NCBI RefSeq assembly: GCF_002973595.1 | Contig: NZ_PVEO01000004.1 | Coordinates: 62,001-126,000, forward strand | Origin: Jejuia pallidilutea | Lineage (GTDB): Bacteria; Bacteroidota; Bacteroidia; Flavobacteriales; Flavobacteriaceae | DNA length: 64,000 bases | Direction of reading: 5' to 3' | Part shown: piece after piece, positions 1 through 9,755 of the stretch | Numbering within the stretch: the first letter of the stretch is position 1 | Layout: every line of letters begins with the position of its first letter | The notes under the pieces: model-generated | Told to the model about the DNA's origin: nothing | The model's database searches: none | What the model saw: only the letters and a program-made list of their open reading frames with translations | Program-made: the position numbers and the translations under genes

Positions 1-2151
1 GTTTTGGATCCTGTTTTCACAGATTATCAAAAAAACGTAAAATATTTGGCGTATAATGTTACCGAACTATTAAAACAAAATAACTTCAATACAGTATCAG
101 CCATATTAGGTAATGGTTTTTACAATCATACTGAGCGCGACCTTTTTCAGATGGAAAAAGCGAATTGGAAAACACCTCCTAAATTACTTTGTGAAATTAT
201 TGTGGAATATGAAAGCGGAACAAAAGCGCATATTATCTCAGATGCTACTTGGAAATGGTCTTATGGCCCAATAATTTACAACAGTATTAGAGGTGGTGAA
301 ACTATAGATGCGCGTATTGATATTAATGGCTGGAACACCTCTAATTTTAAAGATAACGGTTGGCAAAGTGTTACAGAAGTGCCAGCACCTGTAGGTAAAC
401 TAACTTACCAGTATATGCCGCCTATGCGCGAAACAAAGTCTTTAAAGCCAGATAGTGTGTGGAATCCTAAAAAGGACATTACGGTGTTTGATTTTGGTGA
501 AAATATAACGGGTTATGCAGATATAAGTGTAAAGGGTGAAGCAGGAAAAGTTGTTAATATTTATTTTAACGAGGTGTTGAATAAAGATGGTTCTTTAAAT
601 ATAAAGCATAGTTCTGGCCATACTTTTGGACGTTTTCAACACGGTAAATTAATTTTAAGTGAAAAAGAAGTAGATGAATTTGCACCAAGGTTTACATATC
701 ATGGCTTTAGATATGTGCAAGTAGAGGGGGTTCCAAAAGATGCAATATTAAGTATTGAGGCAAAGTCTGTTCATACAGATTTAAAGGAAGTTGCCTCTTT
801 TGAAAGTTCTAATCTGCGCCTTAATCAGTTGCATCAAGCTGTAAAACGAACATTACTCAACTCTATTCATAGTATGCCTGGTGAGGAGGCCACAAGAGAA
901 AAAATGGGATGGACTTTTGACGGTGGTATGAATACTATGGAAACGTATTTTTACAACTTTAATGTTATTAATACTTATAAAAAATATCTTTCAGATTTAA
1001 TAGAGGCTCAAGAATACAATGGCCATATTCCACCAATAGTACCCACTAACGGATGGGGATTTTTAGAAAAAGGTATAACTCAAAAAGATACTATTGTTCA
1101 GTATGACGACCCATGGTGGGGAGGTACTATTGCTTTTGTAGCAAAAGAGCTTTACGAGAATACTGGCGATACTGTAATTGTTAAAAATTCCTATATACCT
1201 ATAAGAGAATATACTGATTTTGTTCTAGATACGGCAATTGATGATATTGTATACTGGTCTTTGGGCGATTGGCTAGATTTAGAGCATAATAAAGATGGAT
1301 GGGGTCCTGGTCTAACATCTGTGGCACTTACCTCAACTGCTGGTCTTTATTACTTGTGTAATATTACATCGCAATTTGCAACTCTTTTAGGAAAAAATGA
1401 GGATGCAAGATTATATGCCGACCATTGTAGGAGAATAAAAAAAGTGTTCAACGAAAAGTTTCTTAATGAAAAAACGGGTTGGTATGATAAGAAGTCTCAA
1501 ACAGGACAGGCTGTAGCTTTGTATTATAACCTTGCGACCAATGATATAAAAGAAAAGGTAGCCCAAAAGCTATTGGAGTCAATACAAAACAATAATTACC
1601 ATACTTCGGTTGGATTTATTGGTGTACGTCCTTTAATTCAGTTTTTATCTAAAAACGGATACAAAGATGTTATGTTTAGGTTATTGATGCAAGAGAAAAG
1701 CCCTGGTTGGTTACATTTTGTTGAAGATGAAAGAAGCACCATGGGAGAAAACCTAAATGCCGAGGGGTATGGTACAAATCATCATCCTTTTGCTGCAAAT
1801 ATTGGTTATTGGTTATTTGAACATCTTAGCGGTTTTAAAACAGATTTTTCTAAAACTCCAACTATTATTTTAAAACCAGGTTTAGAAGTAGATGTTAAAT
1901 GGGTAAAAACATCACATGAAACGCTTTATGGAACAGTAACGAATCATTGGGAAAAAAAAGCAGATAACGTGTCCTATAAAATTGAATTACCTACTAATGT
2001 AAATGCTGCATTAACCCTGCCAGAAGGCTTTTCCTTAACAAACTTAAAAGATTATGATGGGTTTATTTCCACTAATGAAAATATGAAGACATACATACTG
2101 TCTTCTGGAGAATATCACCTGAAATTGATAAAAGATAGTTTAAAACAATAG
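1..2151 (+). CDS. GH78 alpha-L-rhamnosidase, 5' truncated by window edge
   Basis: Hydrolyses terminal alpha-L-rhamnosyl residues, probably from ulvan-type oligosaccharides. The reading frame is open to base 1, so the signal peptide and first domain lie outside; about 716 residues are visible, whereas GH78 enzymes are usually 900 or more. An N-terminal beta-sandwich (residues about 10-140) and a second beta-domain (to about 270) precede the (alpha/alpha)6 barrel. The barrel opens with MPGEEATREKMGWTFDGG, which corresponds to the acidic catalytic region of Bac_rhamnosid6H, followed by a C-terminal beta-sandwich ending near residue 715. The first sulfatase starts 4 bp downstream, so the genes are co-transcribed. 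Family assignment is firm; the exact substrate is inferred from the neighbouring sulfatases and rhamnose genes. Confidence 0.9.
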   Translation, partial: VLDPVFTDYQKNVKYLAYNVTELLKQNNFNTVSAILGNGFYNHTERDLFQMEKANWKTPPKLLCEIIVEYESGTKAHIISDATWKWSYGPIIYNSIRGGETIDARIDINGWNTSNFKDNGWQSVTEVPAPVGKLTYQYMPPMRETKSLKPDSVWNPKKDITVFDFGENITGYADISVKGEAGKVVNIYFNEVLNKDGSLNIKHSSGHTFGRFQHGKLILSEKEVDEFAPRFTYHGFRYVQVEGVPKDAILSIEAKSVHTDLKEVASFESSNLRLNQLHQAVKRTLLNSIHSMPGEEATREKMGWTFDGGMNTMETYFYNFNVINTYKKYLSDLIEAQEYNGHIPPIVPTNGWGFLEKGITQKDTIVQYDDPWWGGTIAFVAKELYENTGDTVIVKNSYIPIREYTDFVLDTAIDDIVYWSLGDWLDLEHNKDGWGPGLTSVALTSTAGLYYLCNITSQFATLLGKNEDARLYADHCRRIKKVFNEKFLNEKTGWYDKKSQTGQAVALYYNLATNDIKEKVAQKLLESIQNNNYHTSVGFIGVRPLIQFLSKNGYKDVMFRLLMQEKSPGWLHFVEDERSTMGENLNAEGYGTNHHPFAANIGYWLFEHLSGFKTDFSKTPTIILKPGLEVDVKWVKTSHETLYGTVTNHWEKKADNVSYKIELPTNVNAALTLPEGFSLTNLKDYDGFISTNENMKTYILSSGEYHLKLIKDSLKQ

Positions 2152-2154
2152 CTA

Positions 2155-3594
2155 ATGAAAATTGTAAATGTCTTTGGTTTAACAATAGTGTTGGTAATCA
2201 TGGTGCTGTTTTTAACCATGGTATATTCTAGCCATAAAAAAGAAAAACAACAAGAAGAATTACCTAATATTATCATGATTGTTACAGATGATTTAGGATG
2301 GCAAGATCTTGCCAATTATGGTAATAATTTTATAGAATCTCCCAATTTAACAAAACTGGGAGACGAGGGTATTAAATTTACAAATGCCTATGCTCCAGCA
2401 CCACTGTGCAGTGCATCGAGGTCTGCTCTTATAACAGGACTTCACCCAATACGAACAGATATAACTGAGCATATTCATGGAAATCAGCCCGCGGGTCCTC
2501 ATCAAAAATTATTAACTCCACCAATTGCACAACAATTAGGTTTAGAATACACAACCATTGCAGAAGCCTTGAAAACAAAAAACTACGCTACTGCATTTTT
2601 TGGAAAATGGCATTTAGGGGGTGGTAAGTTTGCACCTCACCATCGAGGTTTCGATGTAAATATTGCTGGAGGATGGAATGGGCTACCCAACAGTTTTTTT
2701 TACCCTTTTTTTAATAACGGACAAAAACCAGAACTACTTAATGTTTCCAGTGAAGGCGATTACTTAACAGATGTTTTAACAAACGAAGCCATAAAATTTA
2801 TTGATAAGAAAAAAGATTCTACGTTTTTTATTAATCTTAATTATTATTCTCCACATGTTCCTATAGAAGGAAAAAAAGAACTAGTGCAAAAGTACAAGGA
2901 GAAAAGAGGAAAAGATAAAGATGGTACTATGCCAAATATTCATTACGCGGCTATGGTAGAGTCTATTGATCAGAATGTTGGGCGAATAATGAAAAAACTT
3001 GATGAACTTAAATTAACAGACAACACTCTTATTATTTTTACGTCAGATAATGGTGGGCTTCATGTACCAAGCCTACCTGCTTTCATAAAACATACACCGC
3101 CCACAAACAGTGGCCCCTTGAGAGAAGGAAAAGGCTATGTTTACGAAGGTGGTATTCGAGTGCCACTTATTATTAAATGGCCTATAAGAATTAAAGATAA
3201 CCGAGAAGATTCTACGGTTGTGGTGGGGCAGGATTTTTTCAATACAATTATGGAGATAACAGGTCTTAAACAAACCTCAGACGGTATTAGTCTGCTTCCT
3301 CTTTTCCAAAGCAAATCCTTAAATGAGCGGGGAGTATTATGGCACTTGCCCCATTACAATCATCAAGGTAGCAAGCCTTCTACTGCATATCGTGAGGGTG
3401 ATTGGAAAATTATTTATAATTATGAGAATGAGTTGTACGAACTTTATAATTTAAGAACAGATATATCTGAAAGTGATAATCTTGCAACAAAAAATGTTGA
3501 TAAATTAAAGGCTCTAAAAGTTAAAATGAAATCTCGATTAGAAGAACTAAAGGCAAAATTTCCTAAACTAAACCCAGCCTACACGGAAAACTAA
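2155..3594 (+). CDS. S1-family sulfatase (formylglycine-dependent)
   Basis: Removes sulfate esters from algal oligosaccharides, probably rhamnose sulfate or a related unit. A hydrophobic N-terminus (residues 8-24) without a clear lipobox suggests a signal peptide or anchor into the periplasm. The metal-binding DD is at residues 45-46 (VTDDLGWQDL). The formylglycine motif is C85-S-A-S-R89, followed by the FGKWHLGG, SPHVPIE and FTSDNGG blocks typical of S1 alkaline-phosphatase-fold sulfatases. Its length (479 aa) is normal. It begins 3 bp after the rhamnosidase stop. I do not assign an S1 subfamily. Confidence 0.93.
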   Translation: MKIVNVFGLTIVLVIMVLFLTMVYSSHKKEKQQEELPNIIMIVTDDLGWQDLANYGNNFIESPNLTKLGDEGIKFTNAYAPAPLCSASRSALITGLHPIRTDITEHIHGNQPAGPHQKLLTPPIAQQLGLEYTTIAEALKTKNYATAFFGKWHLGGGKFAPHHRGFDVNIAGGWNGLPNSFFYPFFNNGQKPELLNVSSEGDYLTDVLTNEAIKFIDKKKDSTFFINLNYYSPHVPIEGKKELVQKYKEKRGKDKDGTMPNIHYAAMVESIDQNVGRIMKKLDELKLTDNTLIIFTSDNGGLHVPSLPAFIKHTPPTNSGPLREGKGYVYEGGIRVPLIIKWPIRIKDNREDSTVVVGQDFFNTIMEITGLKQTSDGISLLPLFQSKSLNERGVLWHLPHYNHQGSKPSTAYREGDWKIIYNYENELYELYNLRTDISESDNLATKNVDKLKALKVKMKSRLEELKAKFPKLNPAYTEN

Positions 3595-3658
3595 AACAAG
3601 ATTTTCATGATGGTGAAAATATTCAATAAATAATTATTTGAATCAAAATACAGTACTA

Positions 3659-5074
3659 ATGAATAATAAAACGGTTTTATCTGTAATTTTAGCATTCTTT
3701 CTTATTTCATGCACATTTAAAAAGGAAGACAAAAAACAAACAGTAACATCGGGAAATCGTCCAAACATTATATTTCTATTATGTGACGATTTGCGGTTCG
3801 ACGCAGTAGGATATACGGGAAATTCAATTATTAGAACACCGCATATAGATCAATTGGCAGAACAAGGCATAACCTTTAATAATGCGTATGTAACTACTTC
3901 TATTTGTGCCGTAAGTCGAGCCAGTATTTTAAGTGGCCAGTACGCACGAAAGCATGGTATTTGGGGTTTTTCAAAAAATTTTTCAGAGGAGCAATTGGCT
4001 AACACCTATCCTATACTATTAAAAGAATCTGGATACACTATTGGTTTTATAGGTAAGTATGGCGTGGGACATGAAGTACCTGAAGATAAGTTTGATTTTT
4101 GGGAAGGCTTTAACGGGCAAGGTAGTTATAAGCAATTCGATGGAAATGGTAACCCTATTCACCTTACGGAAAAAATGGGCAATCAAGCTTTGGAGTTTTT
4201 AGATAAGCAGCTAAATAAAGATGCTCCATTTTGTCTTTCGGTGAGTTTTAAAGCACCTCATGTGGAGGGGGATCCAGGATATTTTTTGCCAGATGAGCAG
4301 TTTAACCACTTGTATAAAGATGATGATATACCAGTGCCAACTACTTCGTCTAAAGAGTTTTTTAGTCATTTCCCTGAAAGATTCACTAAAAATAATGTAG
4401 CAAGGAATAGATGGGAAAGTCGTTTTAAGACTCCAAAAATACAACAGGAAAATATTAAAAAATACTACCGTTTAATATCGGGCGTAGATAAAGTTGTGGG
4501 CCGCATCATGGATGCTTTAAGAGAAAGTGGTCAAGATGAAAATACGGTTATAATTTTTACCAGCGATAATGGGTTTTATCTTGGTGAATATGGTTTTGCA
4601 GGAAAATGGTATGGTAGCGATCCTTCTATTAGAGTGCCTTTAGTGATTACTGATTTACGTAATAAGTTAAATAAAAGCGCATCGAGAGATGAAATGGTCT
4701 TAAATATAGATATAGCACCCACAATCTTAGGTTTTGCAAATGTTAAAGCACCCAAACACATGCAGGGAAAGAACATACAAGCATTAATTGAAGAACCACA
4801 AATGCCATGGCGCAATTCTTTTTTTTATGAGCATTTGTGGCAATCTAGCGAAAGGTATTACATTCCCAGTACCGAAGGCGTGGTGTTTAAAGATAAAAAA
4901 TATATGACCTATTTTAAGGATTTTGATAGTGAAAACATCGTTTTTGAAGAGTTGTACGATACAAACGTAGATATAAATGAAACTAATAATTTAATCAACA
5001 ATCCAGAAAAAGACAGCTTAAAGAATCAGATGCAAATTATGTTAAATAAATTGAAAGTAGCAGCATTAAAATAG
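3659..5074 (+). CDS. S1-family sulfatase lipoprotein
   Basis: Second sulfatase of the rhamnosidase cluster. I chose ATG 3659 rather than the in-frame TTG at 3638 because it gives a clean lipoprotein signal ending at LISC18. Metal residues are D43-D44 (LLCDDLRFD). The nucleophile motif is C83-A-V-S-R87, with valine where the consensus C-x-P/A-x-R has proline or alanine. The TSDNGFYLGEYG and GKWYGSDPSIRVPL blocks are further S1 features. Length is about 471 aa. It follows the first sulfatase by 64 bp on the same strand and its end converges on the GntR gene. Substrate is inferred as a sulfated rhamnose-containing polymer. Confidence 0.9.
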   Translation: MNNKTVLSVILAFFLISCTFKKEDKKQTVTSGNRPNIIFLLCDDLRFDAVGYTGNSIIRTPHIDQLAEQGITFNNAYVTTSICAVSRASILSGQYARKHGIWGFSKNFSEEQLANTYPILLKESGYTIGFIGKYGVGHEVPEDKFDFWEGFNGQGSYKQFDGNGNPIHLTEKMGNQALEFLDKQLNKDAPFCLSVSFKAPHVEGDPGYFLPDEQFNHLYKDDDIPVPTTSSKEFFSHFPERFTKNNVARNRWESRFKTPKIQQENIKKYYRLISGVDKVVGRIMDALRESGQDENTVIIFTSDNGFYLGEYGFAGKWYGSDPSIRVPLVITDLRNKLNKSASRDEMVLNIDIAPTILGFANVKAPKHMQGKNIQALIEEPQMPWRNSFFYEHLWQSSERYYIPSTEGVVFKDKKYMTYFKDFDSENIVFEELYDTNVDINETNNLINNPEKDSLKNQMQIMLNKLKVAALK

Positions 5075-5081
5075 CAAACTA

Positions 5082-6125
5082 TTAAAACGATTTTCGGTCT
5101 ATAAACCTAAAAGGGTTTTTTACTTTAGCAATTTTGTTATTTAAAATCATATCAGCAGCAGTTTCTCCCATGGCTTTAAAATCGGTAGAAATAACAGTAA
5201 TTCCAAAAAGCTCTTTTAATGGAGTATCATTATAGGATATAAGACCAATGTCTTTGCTAAGAACTAAATTTTTTTCCTTTATTTGTTTTAAAAGGTTAAT
5301 CAGGTCAGATTCCTCTATTGTAATAAACAAGTCTTTCGGTTTTAATATCATATCGTCGTAAACCTCATTGTAAATGTCAAAATCCAAGTTATGCTCAACA
5401 CAAAATTTTCTAAAACCGTGTAAGATTCTTTTTGGATATGGATAAACAGATTTTTCAGGAAACACCAAGATTATTTTTTCATACTTAGACATTTTCTTGA
5501 ATGCCTTATTTAGTGCATCGTATATATCATTTTCAAAATCTTGATAAATACCTCGGTAGTTATCGCCTTCAGGTAATTTGTTATCCATTAACAAAAGTTT
5601 GTTAACAGGTACTTTACTTAAAGCTTTTGTAACTTTTTCTGTATAACTTAAATGTAGTAATTCATCGGTTTTAAAATGGGGCATAACTACATAATAATCG
5701 TAACTTCCAGCACCTTTTGCCCATAAATTAAGAAATAGGGACTCTTCACAATGGTATATTTTTAAATCTACGTAGGCATTAGTTCCAAGAGTATTCACAA
5801 ACGCATTATAAATACGCATTTTATAATTACTCAATTTGTTAATCATAAACAGAACGTTTGTTTTAGAAAGTAATATAGTTCTATTTACGTAATACCCTTT
5901 TCCTTTTACGGAAACTATTACATTTTTATCCTTTAATATGGCATAGGCTTTTTCTACAGTGTCTCTAGAGAGGTAAAACTCCTCGCTAAAGTTATTTATA
6001 GAGGGTAGTCTTTCATCAATTTTAAGATATCCTGCTTGTATATTTTCAATAATGCCATCAACAATTTGTAAATATTTAGGTTTTCTGGAATCTGCATTAA
6101 TTTCTATTTGTTCAAAGCTAAACAT
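5082..6125 (-). CDS. GntR-family regulator with periplasmic-binding-protein-like sensor domain
   Basis: Probable regulator of L-rhamnose use. Residues about 15-80 form a GntR winged helix (KPKYLQIVDGI, then IDERLPSINNFSEEF and the SRDTVEKAYAIL recognition region). Residues about 85-345 resemble the LacI/PBP1-type sugar-binding fold (DIGLISYNDTPL, MGETAADMIL near the end). This architecture is common in Flavobacteriia and differs from the FadR-type protein later in the window. It is divergent from the rhamnose operon with 145 bp between start codons, so it most likely controls that operon and binds rhamnose or rhamnulose; this role is inferred from position only. I could not identify its operator with confidence. 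Confidence 0.85.
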   Translation of the reverse strand: MFSFEQIEINADSRKPKYLQIVDGIIENIQAGYLKIDERLPSINNFSEEFYLSRDTVEKAYAILKDKNVIVSVKGKGYYVNRTILLSKTNVLFMINKLSNYKMRIYNAFVNTLGTNAYVDLKIYHCEESLFLNLWAKGAGSYDYYVVMPHFKTDELLHLSYTEKVTKALSKVPVNKLLLMDNKLPEGDNYRGIYQDFENDIYDALNKAFKKMSKYEKIILVFPEKSVYPYPKRILHGFRKFCVEHNLDFDIYNEVYDDMILKPKDLFITIEESDLINLLKQIKEKNLVLSKDIGLISYNDTPLKELFGITVISTDFKAMGETAADMILNNKIAKVKNPFRFIDRKSF

Positions 6126-6270
6126 CTATTGTTATATTTTTATTATTTGATTGTAAAAGCATCTGTTTTTCAGTACTTAAAGTTACTTCATCATCAAACC
6201 TCATAGTACAGGATGCTCTTATGGTATACTTAAACTAAATTAGCGGGTATAAATATAAGCATTTAGATTA

Positions 6271-8376
6271 ATGGATAATAAAATAAAAACCTTTAAGTAC
6301 GTAGATTATCTCTGGGATGATGAAGAATTAGCAAAGCTTGGTGATGACCAAGTTGCACAATTTTTATACAGATCGAATATACTGGGTAGCGACCTAAGAA
6401 TAACAAATTACGGTGGGGGAAATACTAGTTGTAAAACCATAGAAAAAGATCCGCTTACTAACAAAGATGTAGAAGTAATGTGGATAAAAGGTTCAGGTGG
6501 AGATATAGGCACCCTAACAAAAAGTGGTATTGCTGGTTTATATACTGAAAGGCTAAGAAATTTAAAGAATGTATACAAAGGTTTAGAAGATGAGGATAGA
6601 ATGGTAGGGCTCTTTAACCATTGTATTTATGATTTAGATAGTAAAGCACCATCGATTGATACTCCTTTACATGGGTTATTGCCTTTTAAGCACATAGACC
6701 ATTTGCACCCAGATGCTTTAATAGCTGTAGCTGCAGCAAAGGATAGTGAAAAAGTAACGAAAGAAATATGGGGAAATACCATGGGCTGGGTGCCTTGGCA
6801 ACGCCCTGGTTTTGATTTAGGCCTGCAATTAGAAAAATGTTTAGAAGATAACCCAGGTATACGAGGTATTGTACTTGGTAGCCATGGTCTTTTTACTTGG
6901 GGAGATACATCATATGAATGTTATATAAATAGTTTAGAAGTTATTGAAATGGCTTCTGAATATATAGAGAAAAAGATTGAAGAAAAAGGAGCTGTATTTG
7001 GAGGTAAAAAAATAAAAAGCCTACCAAAGGAAGAGCGCTTAACAAAAGCATCCCAGATAATGCCATTGTTGCGAGGATTATGTTCTTCTGAAAACAGAAT
7101 GATTGGGCATTTTTCCGATAGTGAGGTAGTTTTGGAATATATTAATAGCAACGATCTGGATAGGTTGGCTCCTATGGGCACTTCTTGTCCAGATCATTTC
7201 CTAAGAACAAAAATTCAACCTTTAGTATTAGAACTAGATAAAAATGAAGATTTAACCAATACTGATAATGTACTAAAAAAATTAGAGCCTGCTTTTAAAA
7301 ACTATAGGGCGGAATATGCTGAATATTACAACACTTGTAAAAAAGAAAATAGTCCTGCAATGCGTGATGCCAACCCAGTAATTATAATTTATCCAGGCAT
7401 TGGTATGTTCAGTTTTGCAAAAAATAAGCAAACGGCCAGAGTTGCAAGCGAATTTTATATTAATGCTATTAATGTAATGCGTGGTGCGGAAGCAATTTCA
7501 GCTTATACATCTCTACCAAGACAGGAAGCGTTTGATATTGAATATTGGTTATTAGAAGAGGCAAAATTACAGCGTATGCCTAAAGAGCAACCGCTGTCTA
7601 GAAAAATTGCGTTAATTACCGGTGCTGGTGGGGGTATAGGAAAAGCCATAGCCGATAAATTAGCAGCCGAAGGTGCAAACGTAGTATTAACAGATATTGA
7701 TGAAGCAAGTTTAAAAGCTGCAAACGCTACTTATAAACGAGATGTTTCTGCTTATACCTTATGTGATGTAACTAGTATATCATCTATAGCTGGAGCGTAC
7801 AAAAAAGCGTGTATAGAATTTGGTGGTGTTGATATTGTGGTTCATAGTGCAGGTTTAGCAATATCTAAACCGTTAGAAGAAACCACGGAAAAAGATTGGA
7901 CGGTATTACAAGACATTTTGGTTAAAGGCCAATTTGAGCTAGCAAAACAAGCAGTTGCTATTATGCGAAAACAAAATCTTGGTGGCGATTTTATTTCAAT
8001 TGCCAGCAAAAACGGATTGGTTTCAGGGCCCAATAATGTGGCATATGGTACTGCAAAAGCAAGCCAACAACATATGGTTAGATTATTAGCAGCAGAACTT
8101 GGTAAAAATAAAATACGTGTAAACACCGTAAACCCAGATGGTGTTATTGTAGGCAGTAAAATATGGGAAGGTGCTTGGGCCGAAGGACGAGCTAAAGCAT
8201 ACGGAATTACTGTAGAAGAGTTACCAGCACACTATGCCAAAAGGAATTTACTAAATGAAATAATCTACCCTAGCGATATTGCTAATGCTGTTTTTTCATT
8301 AGTGGGCTTACTTGATAAAACCACGGGAAATATTATTAATGTTGATGGTGGTATGGCAAATGCATTTGTAAGATAA
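6271..8376 (+). CDS. rhaD: Bifunctional rhamnulose-1-phosphate aldolase / lactaldehyde dehydrogenase (SDR) fusion
   Basis: Cleaves L-rhamnulose 1-phosphate to DHAP and L-lactaldehyde. The attached SDR domain is thought to oxidise lactaldehyde to lactate. Residues 1 to about 440 are a class II aldolase-type domain with zinc ligands in HIDHLHPDA (H144, H146) and GSHGLFTWG. Residues about 445-701 are a short-chain dehydrogenase with TGAGGGIG starting at residue 450 and the active-site YGTAKAS. The 701-residue fusion is the known RhaEW-type enzyme of Bacillota, Rhizobia and Bacteroidota. It is the first gene of the rhamnose operon. The symbol is family-based; rhaE or rhaEW is used elsewhere. Confidence 0.93.
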   Translation: MDNKIKTFKYVDYLWDDEELAKLGDDQVAQFLYRSNILGSDLRITNYGGGNTSCKTIEKDPLTNKDVEVMWIKGSGGDIGTLTKSGIAGLYTERLRNLKNVYKGLEDEDRMVGLFNHCIYDLDSKAPSIDTPLHGLLPFKHIDHLHPDALIAVAAAKDSEKVTKEIWGNTMGWVPWQRPGFDLGLQLEKCLEDNPGIRGIVLGSHGLFTWGDTSYECYINSLEVIEMASEYIEKKIEEKGAVFGGKKIKSLPKEERLTKASQIMPLLRGLCSSENRMIGHFSDSEVVLEYINSNDLDRLAPMGTSCPDHFLRTKIQPLVLELDKNEDLTNTDNVLKKLEPAFKNYRAEYAEYYNTCKKENSPAMRDANPVIIIYPGIGMFSFAKNKQTARVASEFYINAINVMRGAEAISAYTSLPRQEAFDIEYWLLEEAKLQRMPKEQPLSRKIALITGAGGGIGKAIADKLAAEGANVVLTDIDEASLKAANATYKRDVSAYTLCDVTSISSIAGAYKKACIEFGGVDIVVHSAGLAISKPLEETTEKDWTVLQDILVKGQFELAKQAVAIMRKQNLGGDFISIASKNGLVSGPNNVAYGTAKASQQHMVRLLAAELGKNKIRVNTVNPDGVIVGSKIWEGAWAEGRAKAYGITVEELPAHYAKRNLLNEIIYPSDIANAVFSLVGLLDKTTGNIINVDGGMANAFVR

Positions 8377-8411
8377 TTATTTTAGTTTTAGTTTTAGTTC
8401 AGTAAAAGAAA

Positions 8412-8446
8412 GCTTCCGTAAGTTTTATATTTATGGAAGCCTCTTT
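8412..8446 (+). terminator. Hairpin between rhaD and rhaI
   Basis: A 10-bp stem, GCTTCCGTAA (8412-8421) with TTATGGAAGC (8431-8440), has a 9-nt loop and one G-T wobble. It is followed by CTCTTTTC, a short U-rich tract. It could be a partial terminator, a processing site or an mRNA stabiliser between the first two genes of the rhamnose operon. The weak U-run argues against full termination. Confidence 0.5.
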
Positions 8447-8464
8447 TCAATAAAAACAAAGAAG

Positions 8465-9745
8465 ATGATATTAAAAAAAGACGAAATTCAAGATCTCAAT
8501 ACAAAAAGTATAAAAAGCCACAATGAGGATTTTGATTTTTTAGCTCATAAATTAACAGCACATGGGCACAATGTTTCTGAAATAGTTTCAAAATTATCAG
8601 AGTTTCAAGTCGCCATACCAAGTTGGGCTTTAGGCGCTGGAGGCACACGTTTTGGGCGTTTTTCATTTTACGGCGAACCTTCAAACTTAGAGCAAAAAAT
8701 TCAAGATATTGGGGTTTTACATGCACTAACACAAACAGCAGGGGCGGTATCACTACACATTCCTTGGGATATACCAAACGATTACAAGGCCATTAACGAA
8801 CAAGCTAAAGCTTTGAATATAAAGTTTGATGCTGTAAACTCAAACACATTTCAAGACCAAAAAGGTGCTGCCGAAAGCTATAAGTTTGGTTCTTTAAGTA
8901 ACACTAGTAAAGCAGTGCGAGAGCAAGCCATTCAACATAATATAGATGTTGTAAATATTGGTGATAAGCTAGGGTCTAAAAGCTTAACTGTTTGGTTGGC
9001 AGATGGCTCCTGTTTTCCAGGGCAGAATAACTTTCAAACTGCGCTTCAGCATACCGAAGATAGTTTAAAATCAATTTACAAAGCACTTCCGGCAGATTGG
9101 AAAATGCTTATAGAATATAAACCTTACGAACCAAATTTTTACAGTACCGTAATTCAAGATTGGGGCACCTCCTTTATGTTGGCAAATGCCTGTGGAGAAA
9201 AAGCTTTTTCATTGGTAGATTTAGGCCACCACTTGCCCAATAGTAACATAGAGCAAATAGTTTCTATTTTAATGCTTAAAGGTAAACTGGGAGGTTTTCA
9301 TTTTAATGATAGTAAGTATGGGGACGATGATCTTACCGTAGGAAGTGTAAAACCGTATGCATTGTTTTTAATATTTAATGAATTAGTGTATGGTATGAAG
9401 AATAACCCACAAAACCCAGATTTAGCGTGGATGATTGATGCTAGCCACAATGTAAAAGATCCGTTGGAAGATTTAATACAATCTTTAGAGGCTATACAGG
9501 AAGCTTATGCAAAAGCTTTATTGATAGACCATAACAAGTTGAAGGCTGCTCAGTTGGATAATGATGTAACTAGATGTCAAGAAATTCTGCAAAACGCTTA
9601 TAGAACAGATGTTAGGCCTTTATTAGAAAGAGCACGAATTAATAACAACGGTGCATTACATCCCATAGAATCTTACAGAGCCCTAAAGATCAGGAATAAA
9701 CTAATTGAAGAGCGAGGTAAGCATACTGTAGCTTCGGGACTTTAA
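8465..9745 (+). CDS. rhaI: L-rhamnose isomerase (RhaI type, TIM barrel)
   Basis: Converts L-rhamnose to L-rhamnulose in the cytoplasm. The 426-aa length and sequence (RFSFYGEPSNLEQKIQDI near the start) match the RhaI sugar isomerases rather than E. coli RhaA. Divalent-metal ligands are expected from the acidic and histidine residues in MLIEYKPYEPNF, VDLGHHLPN, GGFHFNDSKYGDDDL and MIDASHN. It is the second gene of the operon, 10 bp before the kinase. Family is firm; substrate is supported by the aldolase fusion next door. Confidence 0.92.
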   Translation: MILKKDEIQDLNTKSIKSHNEDFDFLAHKLTAHGHNVSEIVSKLSEFQVAIPSWALGAGGTRFGRFSFYGEPSNLEQKIQDIGVLHALTQTAGAVSLHIPWDIPNDYKAINEQAKALNIKFDAVNSNTFQDQKGAAESYKFGSLSNTSKAVREQAIQHNIDVVNIGDKLGSKSLTVWLADGSCFPGQNNFQTALQHTEDSLKSIYKALPADWKMLIEYKPYEPNFYSTVIQDWGTSFMLANACGEKAFSLVDLGHHLPNSNIEQIVSILMLKGKLGGFHFNDSKYGDDDLTVGSVKPYALFLIFNELVYGMKNNPQNPDLAWMIDASHNVKDPLEDLIQSLEAIQEAYAKALLIDHNKLKAAQLDNDVTRCQEILQNAYRTDVRPLLERARINNNGALHPIESYRALKIRNKLIEERGKHTVASGL

Positions 9746-9755
9746 GAATGGCATA

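Noticed and set aside
3638-3658. TTG start for the second sulfatase
   Set aside because: It would add seven polar residues before the signal peptide; ATG 3659 gives a normal lipoprotein leader.
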